A stretch of 64,000 bases of DNA from Pseudomonadota bacterium (GCA_023436885.1 JAEZHI010000034.1:438850-502849), one strand, 5' to 3'; shown: positions 1 to 8,906, numbered from the stretch's first letter. Translations and numbers: made by a program. Notes: generated by a model not told the origin, from the sequence alone.

Positions 1-1732
1 TGAGATCGGCCTCGTCGGCGTAGACTTCTTCGGCGAGCGGAGGATACCAGCCGACCTTGGCAGCCGTCTTCGTGTCCAGCGTCGCCCCTTCCGGAATCGT
101 AACGCCGTGCAGTGCCGAGGAAATGTCGGCAGTCGTCCGGTTGCCCGGTGTCCACTGTCCATGGCTTAGGTTGAACTGGTACTTGCACATGGACTGCGAC
201 AGCCGACCACCACCGCCATCAGATCCGTCCGCCGGGTAAAGGTGCCGCGTCCAGCCCTGGGCGTCGCGCTCTAGCGCAGCACAGCGATACATGTTGGGCG
301 AACTGTGATGACGCCCAAGCCCGAGGGAGAAGTCGGCATTCTCTCGGTCGGACCGCAACATGAAGGTCTGGTTGATGTTCGTGTTTTCGTTGACGCACAC
401 CGACATGATCGACCCGGTATGGACGTCGGCGAAATAGGAGTTGATGGCCCTATAGGTATTTGCGGAATTCGACGCGCTGGCCGAGCGCACGCCAAGCCAG
501 CCCTGCCCGGTAATGTGCGAAAGATCGAACTCCGGAGCGCCGCGCGTCAGGTTGAACTGAATCCCGGTTTTTCCCATGCGCCCCATGACGAGGCCGTTGG
601 GATCGACGTCACGGAAGTCGATAAGCTCATCGAATTTGGCGAGCAGGTCGCTCACGGTGATCAAGCGATGCTGCTGGCCGATCGCGTTCAGGCAGCACTG
701 GATATAGGTCCGCTCCCGATCGGCAAGGCCATCGGTGACGACGATCGCGCCGAAGAGCATATTGCCGGGGATGCCGGGCGTGAAGCCTTCGCCGACACGG
801 AGTTGCCCATTCTCAAGCGTAGAGTTTGCGGCGACATTTCCCCGCGACGTTTGGGCCGCGACAGGTCTCCGCCCGTGCACGTGCAGCGACACATCTGCCG
901 CATCCAGCCGAGCCGACAACACGACCTGCCCCATTTTCTTTGCAATGGGCAGGCCCGGTGGCGACTGGTCGGTCCCACCAGCACCGGTGCCAAGCCGGCG
1001 CAAGACGCCAGGCGATGTTCCGCCTCCGAAAATGAACCGGAAATAATTGGCCGGTCCAGTTCCATAGGAAAACACACACTCTGGCGTATCCGTTGCTTCC
1101 AACGCGACCGGATCAGCCGTCATCTTGGCTTTCTTTCGGCTGAGCGGTGCCGCAAGAACGTGAAACTCGAGGCCAGCGCCAGCGGAAATTCCACTTTTGG
1201 TCAGAGTGAAGTGGCCGCCGCCGTCCACACGGCAACCGACACCCCCGCCGCTCGATTGCTGAGTAAGTTGCCCATCGGCCGGCGACCAATCCGTGGAGAA
1301 TCTCCTGGCCGCACCGTCTTTGATAAAAGGAATCGCGGCCGGCTTATTGGCGTCGAGTGTCCTGCCGCTTCCCATCTGGTCATAGAACCGCACAACAGCT
1401 ACCGACGCAGTGCCTGCCCAAGCCAGCACGGCGCCCAGGTCGAAGAGGCCCGTCGCGGACAGGCAGCCGAAATCAGCCTGGTCGCCATCGCTGAGACGCT
1501 GCAGCATGACGGTGTGGCCGGCATAGCCTTCGACAAGCCGATCGAACCCGAAGGCAAGCTGAGATTTGCGCGCTATCGCAGGGGTGATCGCTGGATCAAG
1601 CGCCACGTTCCCATTCGCACCGGGGGTTGGAACTGCGAGTTTCGCCGCGGCGTTGGTCTTCAGCGTAGCCACCAGTGACACGGTAGATGCGGCGCTCAGC
1701 CCGAGCAGAAGATTGCGGCGAGTTATATTCAG
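1..1732 (-). CDS. Tat-type secreted protein, possibly with a lectin/arabinofuranosidase-B-like fold (partial, runs off the window)
   Basis: This minus-strand frame stays open from about 1732 to base 1, so the C-terminus is missing. The N-terminus (TRRNLLLGLSAAS then a hydrophobic stretch and an Ala-rich end) looks like a twin-arginine export signal. About 100 residues in, the segment VVRFYDQMGSGRTLDANKP resembles the FYDQSG-G motif of arabinofuranosidase-B-like or LamG-like domains, so a carbohydrate-related extracellular role is possible but not shown. No ATG, GTG or TTG sits at the right place. The best start is CTG at 1730-1732, seven bases after AGGAG (1740-1744); a TTG at 1773-1775 in the same frame is the alternative. 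A relic of a paralogue lies at 4314-4463. The long plus-strand frame over this gene is an antisense shadow. Confidence 0.6.
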   Translation of the reverse strand, partial: MNITRRNLLLGLSAASTVSLVATLKTNAAAKLAVPTPGANGNVALDPAITPAIARKSQLAFGFDRLVEGYAGHTVMLQRLSDGDQADFGCLSATGLFDLGAVLAWAGTASVAVVRFYDQMGSGRTLDANKPAAIPFIKDGAARRFSTDWSPADGQLTQQSSGGGVGCRVDGGGHFTLTKSGISAGAGLEFHVLAAPLSRKKAKMTADPVALEATDTPECVFSYGTGPANYFRFIFGGGTSPGVLRRLGTGAGGTDQSPPGLPIAKKMGQVVLSARLDAADVSLHVHGRRPVAAQTSRGNVAANSTLENGQLRVGEGFTPGIPGNMLFGAIVVTDGLADRERTYIQCCLNAIGQQHRLITVSDLLAKFDELIDFRDVDPNGLVMGRMGKTGIQFNLTRGAPEFDLSHITGQGWLGVRSASASNSANTYRAINSYFADVHTGSIMSVCVNENTNINQTFMLRSDRENADFSLGLGRHHSSPNMYRCAALERDAQGWTRHLYPADGSDGGGGRLSQSMCKYQFNLSHGQWTPGNRTTADISSALHGVTIPEGATLDTKTAAKVGWYPPLAEEVYADEADL

Positions 1733-1897
1733 CGTCAGTCTCCTGCGGTTGGCGTGAACATCAAGACGCTCCAAGAACCGGAGACGCCCAGAATGGGCGA
1801 CCGACGGTCGCGACGCAACGTCTCGCAGCCGTATTTCGCAAATGAGCCGATCATCGGGCGAACATGCCATGCGCCACGCTTGGCTTGTTTCAAACGC

Positions 1898-2812
1898 TCA
1901 CACCAGCAACCGGCCAACCGCGCTGATGGTTTGCGATAGGCGCGGAATGGCAAAATCGAGAAACGATCTCAGCTTGAGGGGTTGGTAGCGCCGCGGTCCA
2001 TGCACGACGTGCACAGGCATGGCAGGTTGCCAATAATCACGCAGCACCGGAACAAGGCGACCATCGGCAATAGCCGACACGGCCTGATAACTGACCACCC
2101 TCGCCAAGCCGATGCCGGCGATGGCCGCGTCCACCGCAGCCTCCGCGGTGCTGATCGTCAAACGTGGCTGGATAGGAACCGCAAGAGTCTGGTTGCCGTC
2201 CTGAAATATCCAGGTTCGTGGGCTGGGAAGCCCCTCCAGCGAGATGCACTGATGCTGCCGCACTTCAGCCGGCAGCACCGGCATGCCCATTCGATCGAGA
2301 TAGTCCGGGCTGGCACAGATGATCCAGCGCACCTCTCCAACCTTGCGCGCAACGAGCTCGCTGTCAGCAAGGTGGCCGACGCGGATAGCCGCGTCGATGT
2401 GCTCTTCCGCGAGCAGGGCCAACCTGTCGGACAACAATAGACGAACGGACACGTCCGGATAGGCCGTCAGGAACTGATGAACGATCGGGGCAACATTCAG
2501 CCGGCCGAAGGTAATTGGCGCACTCACAACCAACTCGCCTCTGGGGGCACGATATTCGCCGGCGGCGGCGCGCTCGGCATCATCGAGATCATCGAGAAGG
2601 CGTCGAGCTGCCGAAACGAAATCCTCACCGGCCTCGGTGAGATGCAGCCGGCGGCTAGTCCGGATGAGCAACTGTGTGCCGAGATGCGCCTCGAGATCGG
2701 CGATCCGGCGGCTGAGCGTTGGTAAAGGGACATTGGCCCGCCGGGCCGCGGCCGAAAGGCTCCCTTCGTCCACAGCGACGATCAGGTTGCGCATCGCCTC
2801 GAAACGATCCAT
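1898..2812 (-). CDS. LysR-family transcriptional regulator
   Basis: The 304-residue protein has the LysR layout. A winged helix-turn-helix fills residues 1-60 (FEAMRNLIVAVDEGSLSAAA, then LSRRIADLEAHLGTQLLIRT), and a substrate-binding domain follows from about residue 90. The length is normal for the family. It is divergent from the short plus-strand group at 2927-4271 (peroxidase-family remnant, FMN split-barrel protein, NTF2-like protein). LysR proteins usually control the gene they face, so these are the likely targets. The 114-base gap is relatively AT-rich and would hold both promoters. The ligand cannot be predicted. Confidence 0.92.
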   Translation of the reverse strand: MDRFEAMRNLIVAVDEGSLSAAARRANVPLPTLSRRIADLEAHLGTQLLIRTSRRLHLTEAGEDFVSAARRLLDDLDDAERAAAGEYRAPRGELVVSAPITFGRLNVAPIVHQFLTAYPDVSVRLLLSDRLALLAEEHIDAAIRVGHLADSELVARKVGEVRWIICASPDYLDRMGMPVLPAEVRQHQCISLEGLPSPRTWIFQDGNQTLAVPIQPRLTISTAEAAVDAAIAGIGLARVVSYQAVSAIADGRLVPVLRDYWQPAMPVHVVHGPRRYQPLKLRSFLDFAIPRLSQTISAVGRLLV

Positions 2813-2926
2813 CGTTCCTCTCGATTTTTGGTAGGTTACTTATTGAAAGTACAGTCTACTACCGTTTTTGAAAGAACTTACGTTGGCTTTCAGCGGCCCA
2901 GTCACGCCGAAACGAAGGACAATGCG

Positions 2927-3097
2927 ATGCCTGTCATTCCAACCTACCAGCTCGGAATTCGCGTCGCAGGCTACACGGATGGCGATCTCGTCGAAATCGT
3001 CGAGCACGTCGCCCTCAACACGTTCACCAACGACTTCAATGGAGTCTTCGGAACAGAAACCGACTTTCCCGAGGTTGCCGTTAGTACGACGGCCTGA
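2927..3097 (+). pseudogene. Remnant of a carboxymuconolactone-decarboxylase/AhpD-like protein
   Basis: This 56-codon frame has its own ATG and an AAGGAC ribosome site. Its residues 13-50 (AGYTDGDLVEIVEHVALNTF, then TNDFN ... TETDFPEV) match the C-terminal end of carboxymuconolactone-decarboxylase-family peroxidases. The family is usually about 150-190 residues, and the catalytic CxxC region is absent. About two thirds of the gene has therefore been lost, perhaps by an internal deletion joining the original start to the C-terminus. The position, divergent from a LysR gene and upstream of an FMN-barrel protein, suggests it once led this operon. Confidence 0.6.
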
Positions 3098-3172
3098 AGC
3101 CTCGGCAGAGGGAGAAGAGACACCAGGCGGCTCACGCCCTCCTCCCGTTGACCGTAAGCTGGAGCAACCGTC

Positions 3173-3796
3173 ATGATCGACGACGACGACCTGACGCCCC
3201 ACGTCGCCTTCAGCGACAGCGTGAAGGAAATCCAGAAACAGCGTGGCTCCCGGCGCATCTTCGCCAACGCTGAGCCGCGTCTGGGTTATCAGAGCCCAAG
3301 CATCGAGGAGTTGGCTGACTTCCTGTCGGAGGTGGACACAGCATTTCTGGCGACCGCCAGCGCCGACGGACTACCTTACGCACAGCATCGCGGCGGTCCA
3401 AAGGGGTTCATCAGGATCCTCGATGATCACACGCTCGGCTTCGCCGACTTCATGGGCAACCGCCAATACATCACCACGGGAAATCTCGCGGAGAACGATC
3501 GCGCCTTCCTGATTCTGATGGACTACGCCGAACGCCGCCGGGTGAAGATCTGGGGTCGTGCTCGGGTGATCCGGGACGACGCCGAGCTCCTGGCCAAGCT
3601 CATGCCCGATGACTATCGGGCCCGCCCAGACCAGGCGATCCTGTTCGACGTCGAGGCCTGGGACATCAACTGCCCGCAGCACATCCCGATGAAACTCAAT
3701 GCCAGCGACGTCTCCGCAGCGGTCGATGCCCTCAAGAGCCGCATTGCCTCGCTTGAACGCGAGAATTCCCGATTACGCAGCCTGAACAATCGATAA
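3173..3796 (+). CDS. Pyridoxamine 5'-phosphate oxidase-like FMN-binding split-barrel protein
   Basis: The protein has 207 residues. The core at about residues 40-150 (FLATASADGLPYAQHRGGP, then GFADFMGNRQYITTGNLAEN and RRVKIWGRARVI) is the FMN-binding split barrel of the pyridoxamine-phosphate-oxidase-like superfamily. Members of this branch are mostly flavin reductases or oxidases of unknown substrate rather than true PdxH. The last 30 residues (LKSRIASLERENSRLRSL) form a short coiled coil, often seen in this subgroup. The gene follows the peroxidase remnant and lies 10 bases before the NTF2-like gene, so the two are probably one transcript under the divergent LysR regulator. Confidence 0.85.
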   Translation: MIDDDDLTPHVAFSDSVKEIQKQRGSRRIFANAEPRLGYQSPSIEELADFLSEVDTAFLATASADGLPYAQHRGGPKGFIRILDDHTLGFADFMGNRQYITTGNLAENDRAFLILMDYAERRRVKIWGRARVIRDDAELLAKLMPDDYRARPDQAILFDVEAWDINCPQHIPMKLNASDVSAAVDALKSRIASLERENSRLRSLNNR

Positions 3797-3806
3797 GGAG
3801 CCCCCC

Positions 3807-4271
3807 ATGAGCCGCCCACCTCTACCGCCCTTCACCGACGAGACTGCGGCCGAAAAGGCGAGACTTGCCGAAGACGGCTGGAACAGTCGTGATCCCGCGA
3901 GGGTCGCGCTGGCCTATACCACCGACAGCCGGTGGAGAAACCGCGCCGAATTCATTAATGGCCGAGCGGAGATCGAAGCCTTCCTCCAGCGCAAGTGGAC
4001 GCGCGAGCTGGACTATCGCCTGATCAAGGAGGTCTGGGCCCATCACGGAAACCGCATCGCGGTTCGCTTCGCCTACGAATATCACGACGACAGCGGCAAC
4101 TGGTTCCGGGCCTACGGCAATGAGAACTGGGAGTTCGATGCCGATGGCCTGATGGCGAAGCGGTTCGCCTGCATCAACGAACATCCCATCAGCACCGAGC
4201 AACGCAAGTTTCTCTGGCCACTCGGCCGCAGGCCGGACGACCATCCGGGCCTCAGTGAGCTCGGCTTCTGA
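3807..4271 (+). CDS. DUF1348 / nuclear transport factor 2-like protein
   Basis: The 154-residue protein has the SnoaL/NTF2-like cone fold signature of DUF1348: DGWNSRDPARVALAYTTDSR near the N-terminus, then FLQRKWTRELDYRLIKEVWA and GNENWEFDADGLM. The length is typical for the family. Members are small cytosolic proteins of unknown activity, often beside redox enzymes. An AAGGAG ribosome site precedes the ATG. It is the last gene of the short cluster facing the LysR gene. Confidence 0.88.
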   Translation: MSRPPLPPFTDETAAEKARLAEDGWNSRDPARVALAYTTDSRWRNRAEFINGRAEIEAFLQRKWTRELDYRLIKEVWAHHGNRIAVRFAYEYHDDSGNWFRAYGNENWEFDADGLMAKRFACINEHPISTEQRKFLWPLGRRPDDHPGLSELGF

Positions 4272-4313
4272 TTTCGGACTGAGCGGACAAAGCACAGAAG
4301 CTGCAATCGGCCT

Positions 4314-4463
4314 GATCACATCCTCCGGCCGCTGCAGCCTGACGTTGCGGCCGGTACAATTTTCGACGTGACGATCGAACCCAAAGGCGAGCCGAGATTT
4401 GCCCGCTGTCTTCTGGCTGATCACCGGATCCAGCGCCGCCGCCCCGGTATATCCTCTCCGCAT
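4314..4463 (-). pseudogene. Relic N-terminal fragment of a paralogue of the secreted protein at the window start
   Basis: Minus-strand translation from 4463 gives a segment beginning ALDPVISQKTAGKSRLAFGF. It aligns without gaps to residues of the gene at 1-1732 (ALDPAITPAIARKSQLAFGF), with 22 of 36 residues identical through LQR. Similarity stops near 4320 and the surrounding frames are unrelated, so only this fragment remains. Both copies lie on the same strand, about 2.9 kb apart, on either side of the LysR cluster. That suggests an old duplication or insertion followed by loss. Confidence 0.6.
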
Positions 4464-4829
4464 GAACGCGGCCGCTGATGACGCAAGGCGAGCTCTATGA
4501 AGTGAGGATCACTAAGCGTCGCTTGGGCTCCCTCCGCCAACTTGAGCGCAAGGGTGCCAGTCGCAGAACCGATGAACGCTACTGCGCTGGAGGCAGGAAC
4601 CGACCTTGAGCGTCGAAAAGATCGATCGCACACGTTATAGCAGAGCCCTGCTCGAGGCTCTCCCATATCTAAACCGACCCACTGCCGAGTCATAAGCGCC
4701 CCATCCACAGCCAAGCAAAGCGGTGAAGCGACCGGCGCCGTTCCAGTCCTGTACTAGTGTGCGGCAAGTACTCGATCTGCCGGCGGTGGATGAATAACCA
4801 AGCTGTCTCGTCAGAGCTACGATAGCGCT
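4464..4829. other. Gene-poor stretch with no recognised feature
   Basis: These bases separate the paralogue relic from the frameshifted methyltransferase gene. Frames here are short and show no family motif, and no clear hairpin with a T-run or promoter pair was seen. Composition is mixed, as in a decaying accessory region. Confidence 0.4.
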
Positions 4830-5686
4830 TTAGCTAACAGTCCATTCGCGAGCGAGATTTGAAGGAGAGTGTCCGATATGAGTGAGCAAACTGTATTTTG
4901 GCAGTTCATAATGAGTCTCCGCAGTAAACGGACCCATGAATTTGTCGGATTCTGAGCTGGTAACGAGAAACGCGTTAACGCCTTGCAGATCGCACCCTAC
5001 CAATGAAGCCTTTTTTCGCGCCCTATGTTCTCTATAACCTTCAGCCCTGCGCCATAATAGTTTGTTCCATCCCAAACGCCCTGCGCATCATATTTCACCT
5101 CCGCCGCAACGCTGGGCGGAATCGAGGAATTGTACTCGATACAATATACTCTTCCGAGAGCCTGAAGTGCGCGCCACACGTGACTGGTATTAAAATCGAT
5201 ATCAATCGATATAAGATCAAAATTGTTGCCCATATCGATTTCTTCGATCAGCCGATTGATATTCTCGATCGTAACCCTCGAAGATATAATCTTTAGCCTG
5301 CCATCCTCGACATACGACGCAAAGTTCCGGCGTGCTTCTTTGGCATATTCGTCGTTACCCTCAATCCAAGCGCCGCGCCATCCCTGCTCGAGAAGAAAAC
5401 GCGTCGTATTCTGAAGGCCATTCTCCACCCCAATCTCAAGAAAGGTTTTGCGCCCTGGCCCAATACGGGCAAATATTTCCGCGATATACCCATCTTCTCC
5501 GTGCTGGCTATAAACTTGGCTATAAAACCTATGGAGCGACTTCGGATCGCGCGCACGATCAAACGTCCCGCCGAGTTGCGCCAGCAAGTGAGCATGAGGC
5601 GTTTCTTTCCCATGCCAAGTATGGACGCGCGTCGACTCCATGTGGGCGATAAGCTTTTCTAGCGCCTCGAGAATCAGCTTTTCCAT
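4830..5686 (-). pseudogene. FkbM/SAM-methyltransferase-like gene split by a one-base frameshift
   Basis: The 5' part (from 5686, about 229 codons) has the motif TFLEIGVENGLQNTTRFLLE and an IDIDFN acidic loop like those of SAM-dependent methyltransferases of hypothetical FkbM-like type. It ends early at LKVIENIGREKRLHW. The neighbouring frame continues the family pattern at once with KKASLVGCDLQGVNAFLV and reaches a stop at 4830. The switch falls in a run of six A residues (minus strand GCGAAAAAAGGC, near 5010); adding one A restores a single frame of about 285 codons. Either this is a real inactivating deletion, an assembly error in a homopolymer, or ribosomal slippage. The gene is AT-richer than its neighbours, as expected for acquired DNA. 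Confidence 0.7.
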
Positions 5687-6156
5687 CTAGTTTTATCGCC
5701 CCGCTTTGGCTGTGAAATGCCGCTGCACTGGAAGCCTAGAGACAGTCTGCCGGCACCAGTGATTATGCATGGCAGGCAGAATGCTTCGATTTAGTACACC
5801 TGTCGAGCGCGCTATCAGGCTGTGTTCGACAACTTCAGTATCAAGGGCTGCTGCAAATCAGAAAACGAATAGATCGTGAAGTAAGGGCGCCGCACAACAC
5901 GCGGGATGGCTTCACCGAGCGGAAGCGCAGCTTCACGATTGATCTGCGCTCCTAACTTGCTCGGGCTAGTCCCACACTGCACGCTGTGATGCCCACCCGC
6001 CTCGATGATTTCGCCGGCCTCGCCCGCCAGCTAACTGCCGCTGTACCATCCATGTCCGAATAGGATCGCGAGAGCGGAAGAAAAGCTGAATCTCTCACGT
6101 AAATGCTATAAGCGTCCCCGAACGGAAACTAACTAAATGGAGAAGCTTTAGAAAAG
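5687..6156. other. Non-coding stretch beside tRNA-Lys
   Basis: No convincing gene is seen. Short frames near 5880-6060 end quickly and match nothing I recognise. The stretch lies immediately beyond the 3' end of tRNA-Lys, a common integration side for mobile elements. No integrase gene or second copy of the tRNA 3' end was found in the window. Confidence 0.4.
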
Positions 6157-6232
<76 letters not shown>

Positions 6233-6277
6233 ACTTTTCTCGCCGGACGTTGGTGTCGTCCGGAAGCGATGGCGGGC

Positions 6278-6306
6278 TTATAACCATGCCAGAGATTGGG
6301 CGCAAG
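6278..6306 (-). promoter_or_regulatory. Promoter of tRNA-Lys
   Basis: The minus strand carries CTTGCG (6301-6306) and TTATAA (6278-6283) separated by exactly 17 bases, a good match to the housekeeping sigma consensus of alphaproteobacteria. It lies about 45 bases upstream of the mature tRNA 5' end. Confidence 0.65.
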
Positions 6307-6479
6307 CCCTTTTCTGATCGTTAGGCGAAAAAAATGAAAATTGTTTGATTTCAAATGATTAGACGAGAACATACGCAAGATGGCTAAAGACGCCCCGATC
6401 CTGAGGCTCCCATATGAGAACGGCGGCGACTCCTTTCGGGGCCACCGCCGTGATAGGACGACCATAGCTGGCGAAAGCC

Positions 6480-7391
6480 TCAGACGTAGAGCTCGCCGCG
6501 CCCGATGATCACCGCCTCGCCGCCGATGCGGCCGCCGGTGAGTTTGCCCTTCTCGATGATGATCTCGAGCTCGATGAGGCTCGGGCGGCCCATTTCAAAA
6601 CCCTGCTCGATGATCAGCTTCTGCTCGCCATCGGCCGGCCGATCGAAGCGGCGAACCACAGCGGAGAAGGCGGCAACGGCCGAGCCTGTAGCGGGATCCT
6701 CGCCAATACCCAGGCTGGGCGCAAACATGCGGGCGTGGAAGTCGTGGCCCTTTGTCACGACTTCCCGGGTGTAGACGAACAGGTCAAGTTCGGCAGAACC
6801 GAACGCCCCAGCCCAAAGCGACTTGTCGGCGCGGATCCGCCGCATGGCATCAAGACCGGCAATAGGCAGGAAGACGAAGACCGGGCCGCCGCCCTCGAAA
6901 ACACAGGGCACGTGATTCTCAAAGCCGATATCACCGCGATTGAGTCCCAAGGCCGAGGCGGCAAGGCCGATATCGCCATGGAATGGCCGCTCTTCCGGCA
7001 ACTTCGGTAGATCGAACACTGCACGACCAGACCGCTCCGGCGAAATGGTAACGCCGCAACGAACAACGCCGACCTGCTCCTCCAGCACAACCATGGCGTC
7101 CGTCTCGCGTTCGATGCCCTGCAGACGCTCATGGGCGAGCAAGACGGCGGTACCGACGGTGGGGTGGCCGGCGAAGGGCAATTCGCGACCGGGCGTAAAG
7201 ATGCGAATCCGGGCCGAAGTGCCGGGCCGCGACGGCGGCTCCACGAACACGGTCTCGGAAAGATTGAACTCCTTGGTGATCGCCAGCATGGTGGCGCCAT
7301 CAAGGCCCTCGCTGTCGAGTACGACCGCCAGCGGATTGCCCGTCAGTCCCTTCGCGGTGAAAACATCAAGAATCGCATATCGACGAGCCAC
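6480..7391 (-). CDS. PhzF-family phenazine-biosynthesis-like isomerase/epimerase
   Basis: The protein has about 303 residues and opens YAILDVFTAKGLTGNPLAVV, the N-terminal strand and substrate loop of the PhzF/diaminopimelate-epimerase fold. Later segments NLSETVFVEPP, FTPGRELPFAGHPTVGTA and LGIGEDPATGSAVAAFS are family signatures; the Glu in NLSE is the usual catalytic residue. Most PhzF homologues outside phenazine operons have unknown substrates, and no phenazine genes lie nearby. The chosen start is GTG at 7389-7391, six bases after AGGAGA; an upstream GTG in frame has no such site. Confidence 0.9.
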   Translation of the reverse strand: MARRYAILDVFTAKGLTGNPLAVVLDSEGLDGATMLAITKEFNLSETVFVEPPSRPGTSARIRIFTPGRELPFAGHPTVGTAVLLAHERLQGIERETDAMVVLEEQVGVVRCGVTISPERSGRAVFDLPKLPEERPFHGDIGLAASALGLNRGDIGFENHVPCVFEGGGPVFVFLPIAGLDAMRRIRADKSLWAGAFGSAELDLFVYTREVVTKGHDFHARMFAPSLGIGEDPATGSAVAAFSAVVRRFDRPADGEQKLIIEQGFEMGRPSLIELEIIIEKGKLTGGRIGGEAVIIGRGELYV

Positions 7392-7573
7392 TTGGTCTCT
7401 CCTGAGGCGCACGGGTGCCGGCCACCATAGTTGCGGCGGTGCCGTTAGTCCACGTCGGTTATCACCCGAATTTCACCACGCCCCTTCCAAAATGCGACCA
7501 AAATTACCAGCTATGGCTAACGGAAAGGATGCACCGGTCACGAGATTCCCTAGGCCGGGCGTGGAGACGAGAA

Positions 7574-8017
7574 ATGTCCAGGCTTTCGCAGATTGCCGCG
7601 CCAATCGCCATAGCCGCAGTCCTGTCGTCGCTGGCAGTGCCGGCCATGGCGGATGGCTATTACCACAGGCACAACAGGTATAATGGCGGCGACCTCGCCG
7701 CTGTCGGCGCAATCGGACTTCTTGGTGGCGCCTTGCTTGGCAGCACGCTGGCACAACCCGCGCCGGCACCCGTCTATTACGACCCGCCGGCACCCGCCTA
7801 TTACGTGCCGCCCCCGCCGCCGCCACCGGTCGTCTATCGGCCGGCTCCCGTTGTCGTTTATCAGCAGCCGGCTCCGGTCTACGCCGCCGCGCCCTTGCCA
7901 GCCCAGCATCAGGCTTGGTGCGCCGGCCGTTACCGTTCCTACAACGCTTATGACAACACGTGGATGGATAACCGCGGAAATCTGCGCCCCTGTCAGTCGC
8001 CCTACTACGGCGGCTGA
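7574..8017 (+). CDS. BA14K-family secreted protein
   Basis: The 147-residue product starts at ATG 7574 after GGAG. A signal peptide covers residues 1-27 (IAIAAVLSSLAVPAMA-DG). A glycine-rich hydrophobic segment (AAVGAIGLLGGALLGSTLA) and a Pro/Tyr-rich stretch follow. The C-terminal BA14K signature is WCAGRYRSYNAYDNTWMDNR, with RPCQSPY at the end. BA14K proteins, first known from Brucella as immunoreactive antigens, are envelope or periplasmic proteins widespread in Hyphomicrobiales, and their function is poorly understood. A rho-independent terminator follows at 8069-8093. Confidence 0.9.
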   Translation: MSRLSQIAAPIAIAAVLSSLAVPAMADGYYHRHNRYNGGDLAAVGAIGLLGGALLGSTLAQPAPAPVYYDPPAPAYYVPPPPPPPVVYRPAPVVVYQQPAPVYAAAPLPAQHQAWCAGRYRSYNAYDNTWMDNRGNLRPCQSPYYGG

Positions 8018-8068
8018 TCGGAAAGCCACCACCCCAGGCAGATCGCAGTATCTTCAGCCGCTCGCCGC

Positions 8069-8093
8069 GACCTCCCGGCGGGCGGTCTTTTTT
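8069..8093 (+). terminator. Rho-independent terminator of the BA14K gene
   Basis: GACCTCCCG pairs with CGGGCGGTC, and the stem is followed by six T residues. It lies 50 bases after the BA14K stop and overlaps the 3' end of the convergent NUDIX gene. Confidence 0.8.
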
Positions 8094-8889
8094 AGCTAGG
8101 AAGCAGCCGACCCGCGAAGGCCCGACTATAGGCGGTCACCTCAGGCCGGTCGAGCTCCGCTCTCGAGCGGAAGGCGACGACCCGCTCGAGCTCACGCTCT
8201 TCTTGCTGATCCAGCTCTACCATGATTGCCGAGATTAGAGCTTCGGCTGACATCGGAAACCGGAAGACTCGACCAACCGAAACGCGCGGTCCATCGAAGG
8301 CGACCATCATTCCGTCCATGACGGCTTCGGCAGCATTCAGCCCGGTTTCCTCCTTCAGCTCCCGCTCGATGGAGGCAACGACATCGACCCTGCCGTGAGG
8401 ATCGACGTCGGCCGGCTCAAGGCTGCCCCCGGGGGGATAGATTCGGCCGGCGTTGGCCGTCGTTGCCCCCATGACACCTAGGATGAGGGCGCCATCGGAC
8501 GACATGACCAAGGCTGACCCGAAAAGATTACGGATGCCAATTTCCGGGAAACCCCAGTCTCGCCAAGCGAGGAAGCTCGCGAAATCGCCTTCCATCGCCT
8601 CTCCGGTCAGCACACCATTCTCAACGGCGATGCCGCCCGGCTGCCCCGGAGCGATTGTGCCCAATACCCTGCCGTTCCAGAGGTGCGGATTGGCGGCGAT
8701 GCAAGCCGCCCAATGTGCCTCGATCTTGGGGCGCAGGTCATCAGCCAGTGGCCAGACTCCCGACCGGAGACGAAGCTGAACGTCGGTAATGTCTTGAAGC
8801 ATGATGTGGTCCGAAAACCCCTCCGATCTGGGGGCGACTCGTTTGAGCCTAACGAGACGATGCGACCATAGAAAGACGCGTTCCGCCAT
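8092..8889 (-). CDS. NUDIX hydrolase
   Basis: The 265-residue protein holds a complete Nudix box in its middle: a glycine-rich turn (YPPGGSLEPADVDPHG) followed by VASIERELKEETGL with the REL-EE core that binds metal and cleaves nucleoside-diphosphate-linked substrates. An N-terminal extension of about 110 residues precedes it. The same layout is seen in uncharacterised Hyphomicrobiales NUDIX proteins of similar length. The substrate is unknown. An internal Met (MLQDITDVQ) at about residue 30 is an alternative start. The gene is convergent with the BA14K gene. Confidence 0.85.
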   Translation of the reverse strand: MAERVFLWSHRLVRLKRVAPRSEGFSDHIMLQDITDVQLRLRSGVWPLADDLRPKIEAHWAACIAANPHLWNGRVLGTIAPGQPGGIAVENGVLTGEAMEGDFASFLAWRDWGFPEIGIRNLFGSALVMSSDGALILGVMGATTANAGRIYPPGGSLEPADVDPHGRVDVVASIERELKEETGLNAAEAVMDGMMVAFDGPRVSVGRVFRFPMSAEALISAIMVELDQQEERELERVVAFRSRAELDRPEVTAYSRAFAGRLLPS

Positions 8890-8906
8890 CTGTCGCCTGC
8901 ATAAAC

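Noticed and set aside
305..1678. A 457-codon plus-strand frame at the left end
   Set aside because: It is antisense to the secreted-protein frame. Its translation has no family pattern, while the minus strand shows a signal peptide and a regular domain-like sequence that also matches the relic at 4314-4463.
5003..5020. Programmed -1 frameshifting in the methyltransferase-like gene
   Set aside because: The run is read GAA AAA AGG, not in the frame of the classical A-AAA-AAG slippery heptamer, and no stimulating structure was evident. A plain deletion or assembly error is simpler.
5880..6076. Possible transposase or integrase remnant near tRNA-Lys
   Set aside because: Short frames gave no recognisable transposase or integrase motif, so no mobile element is claimed.
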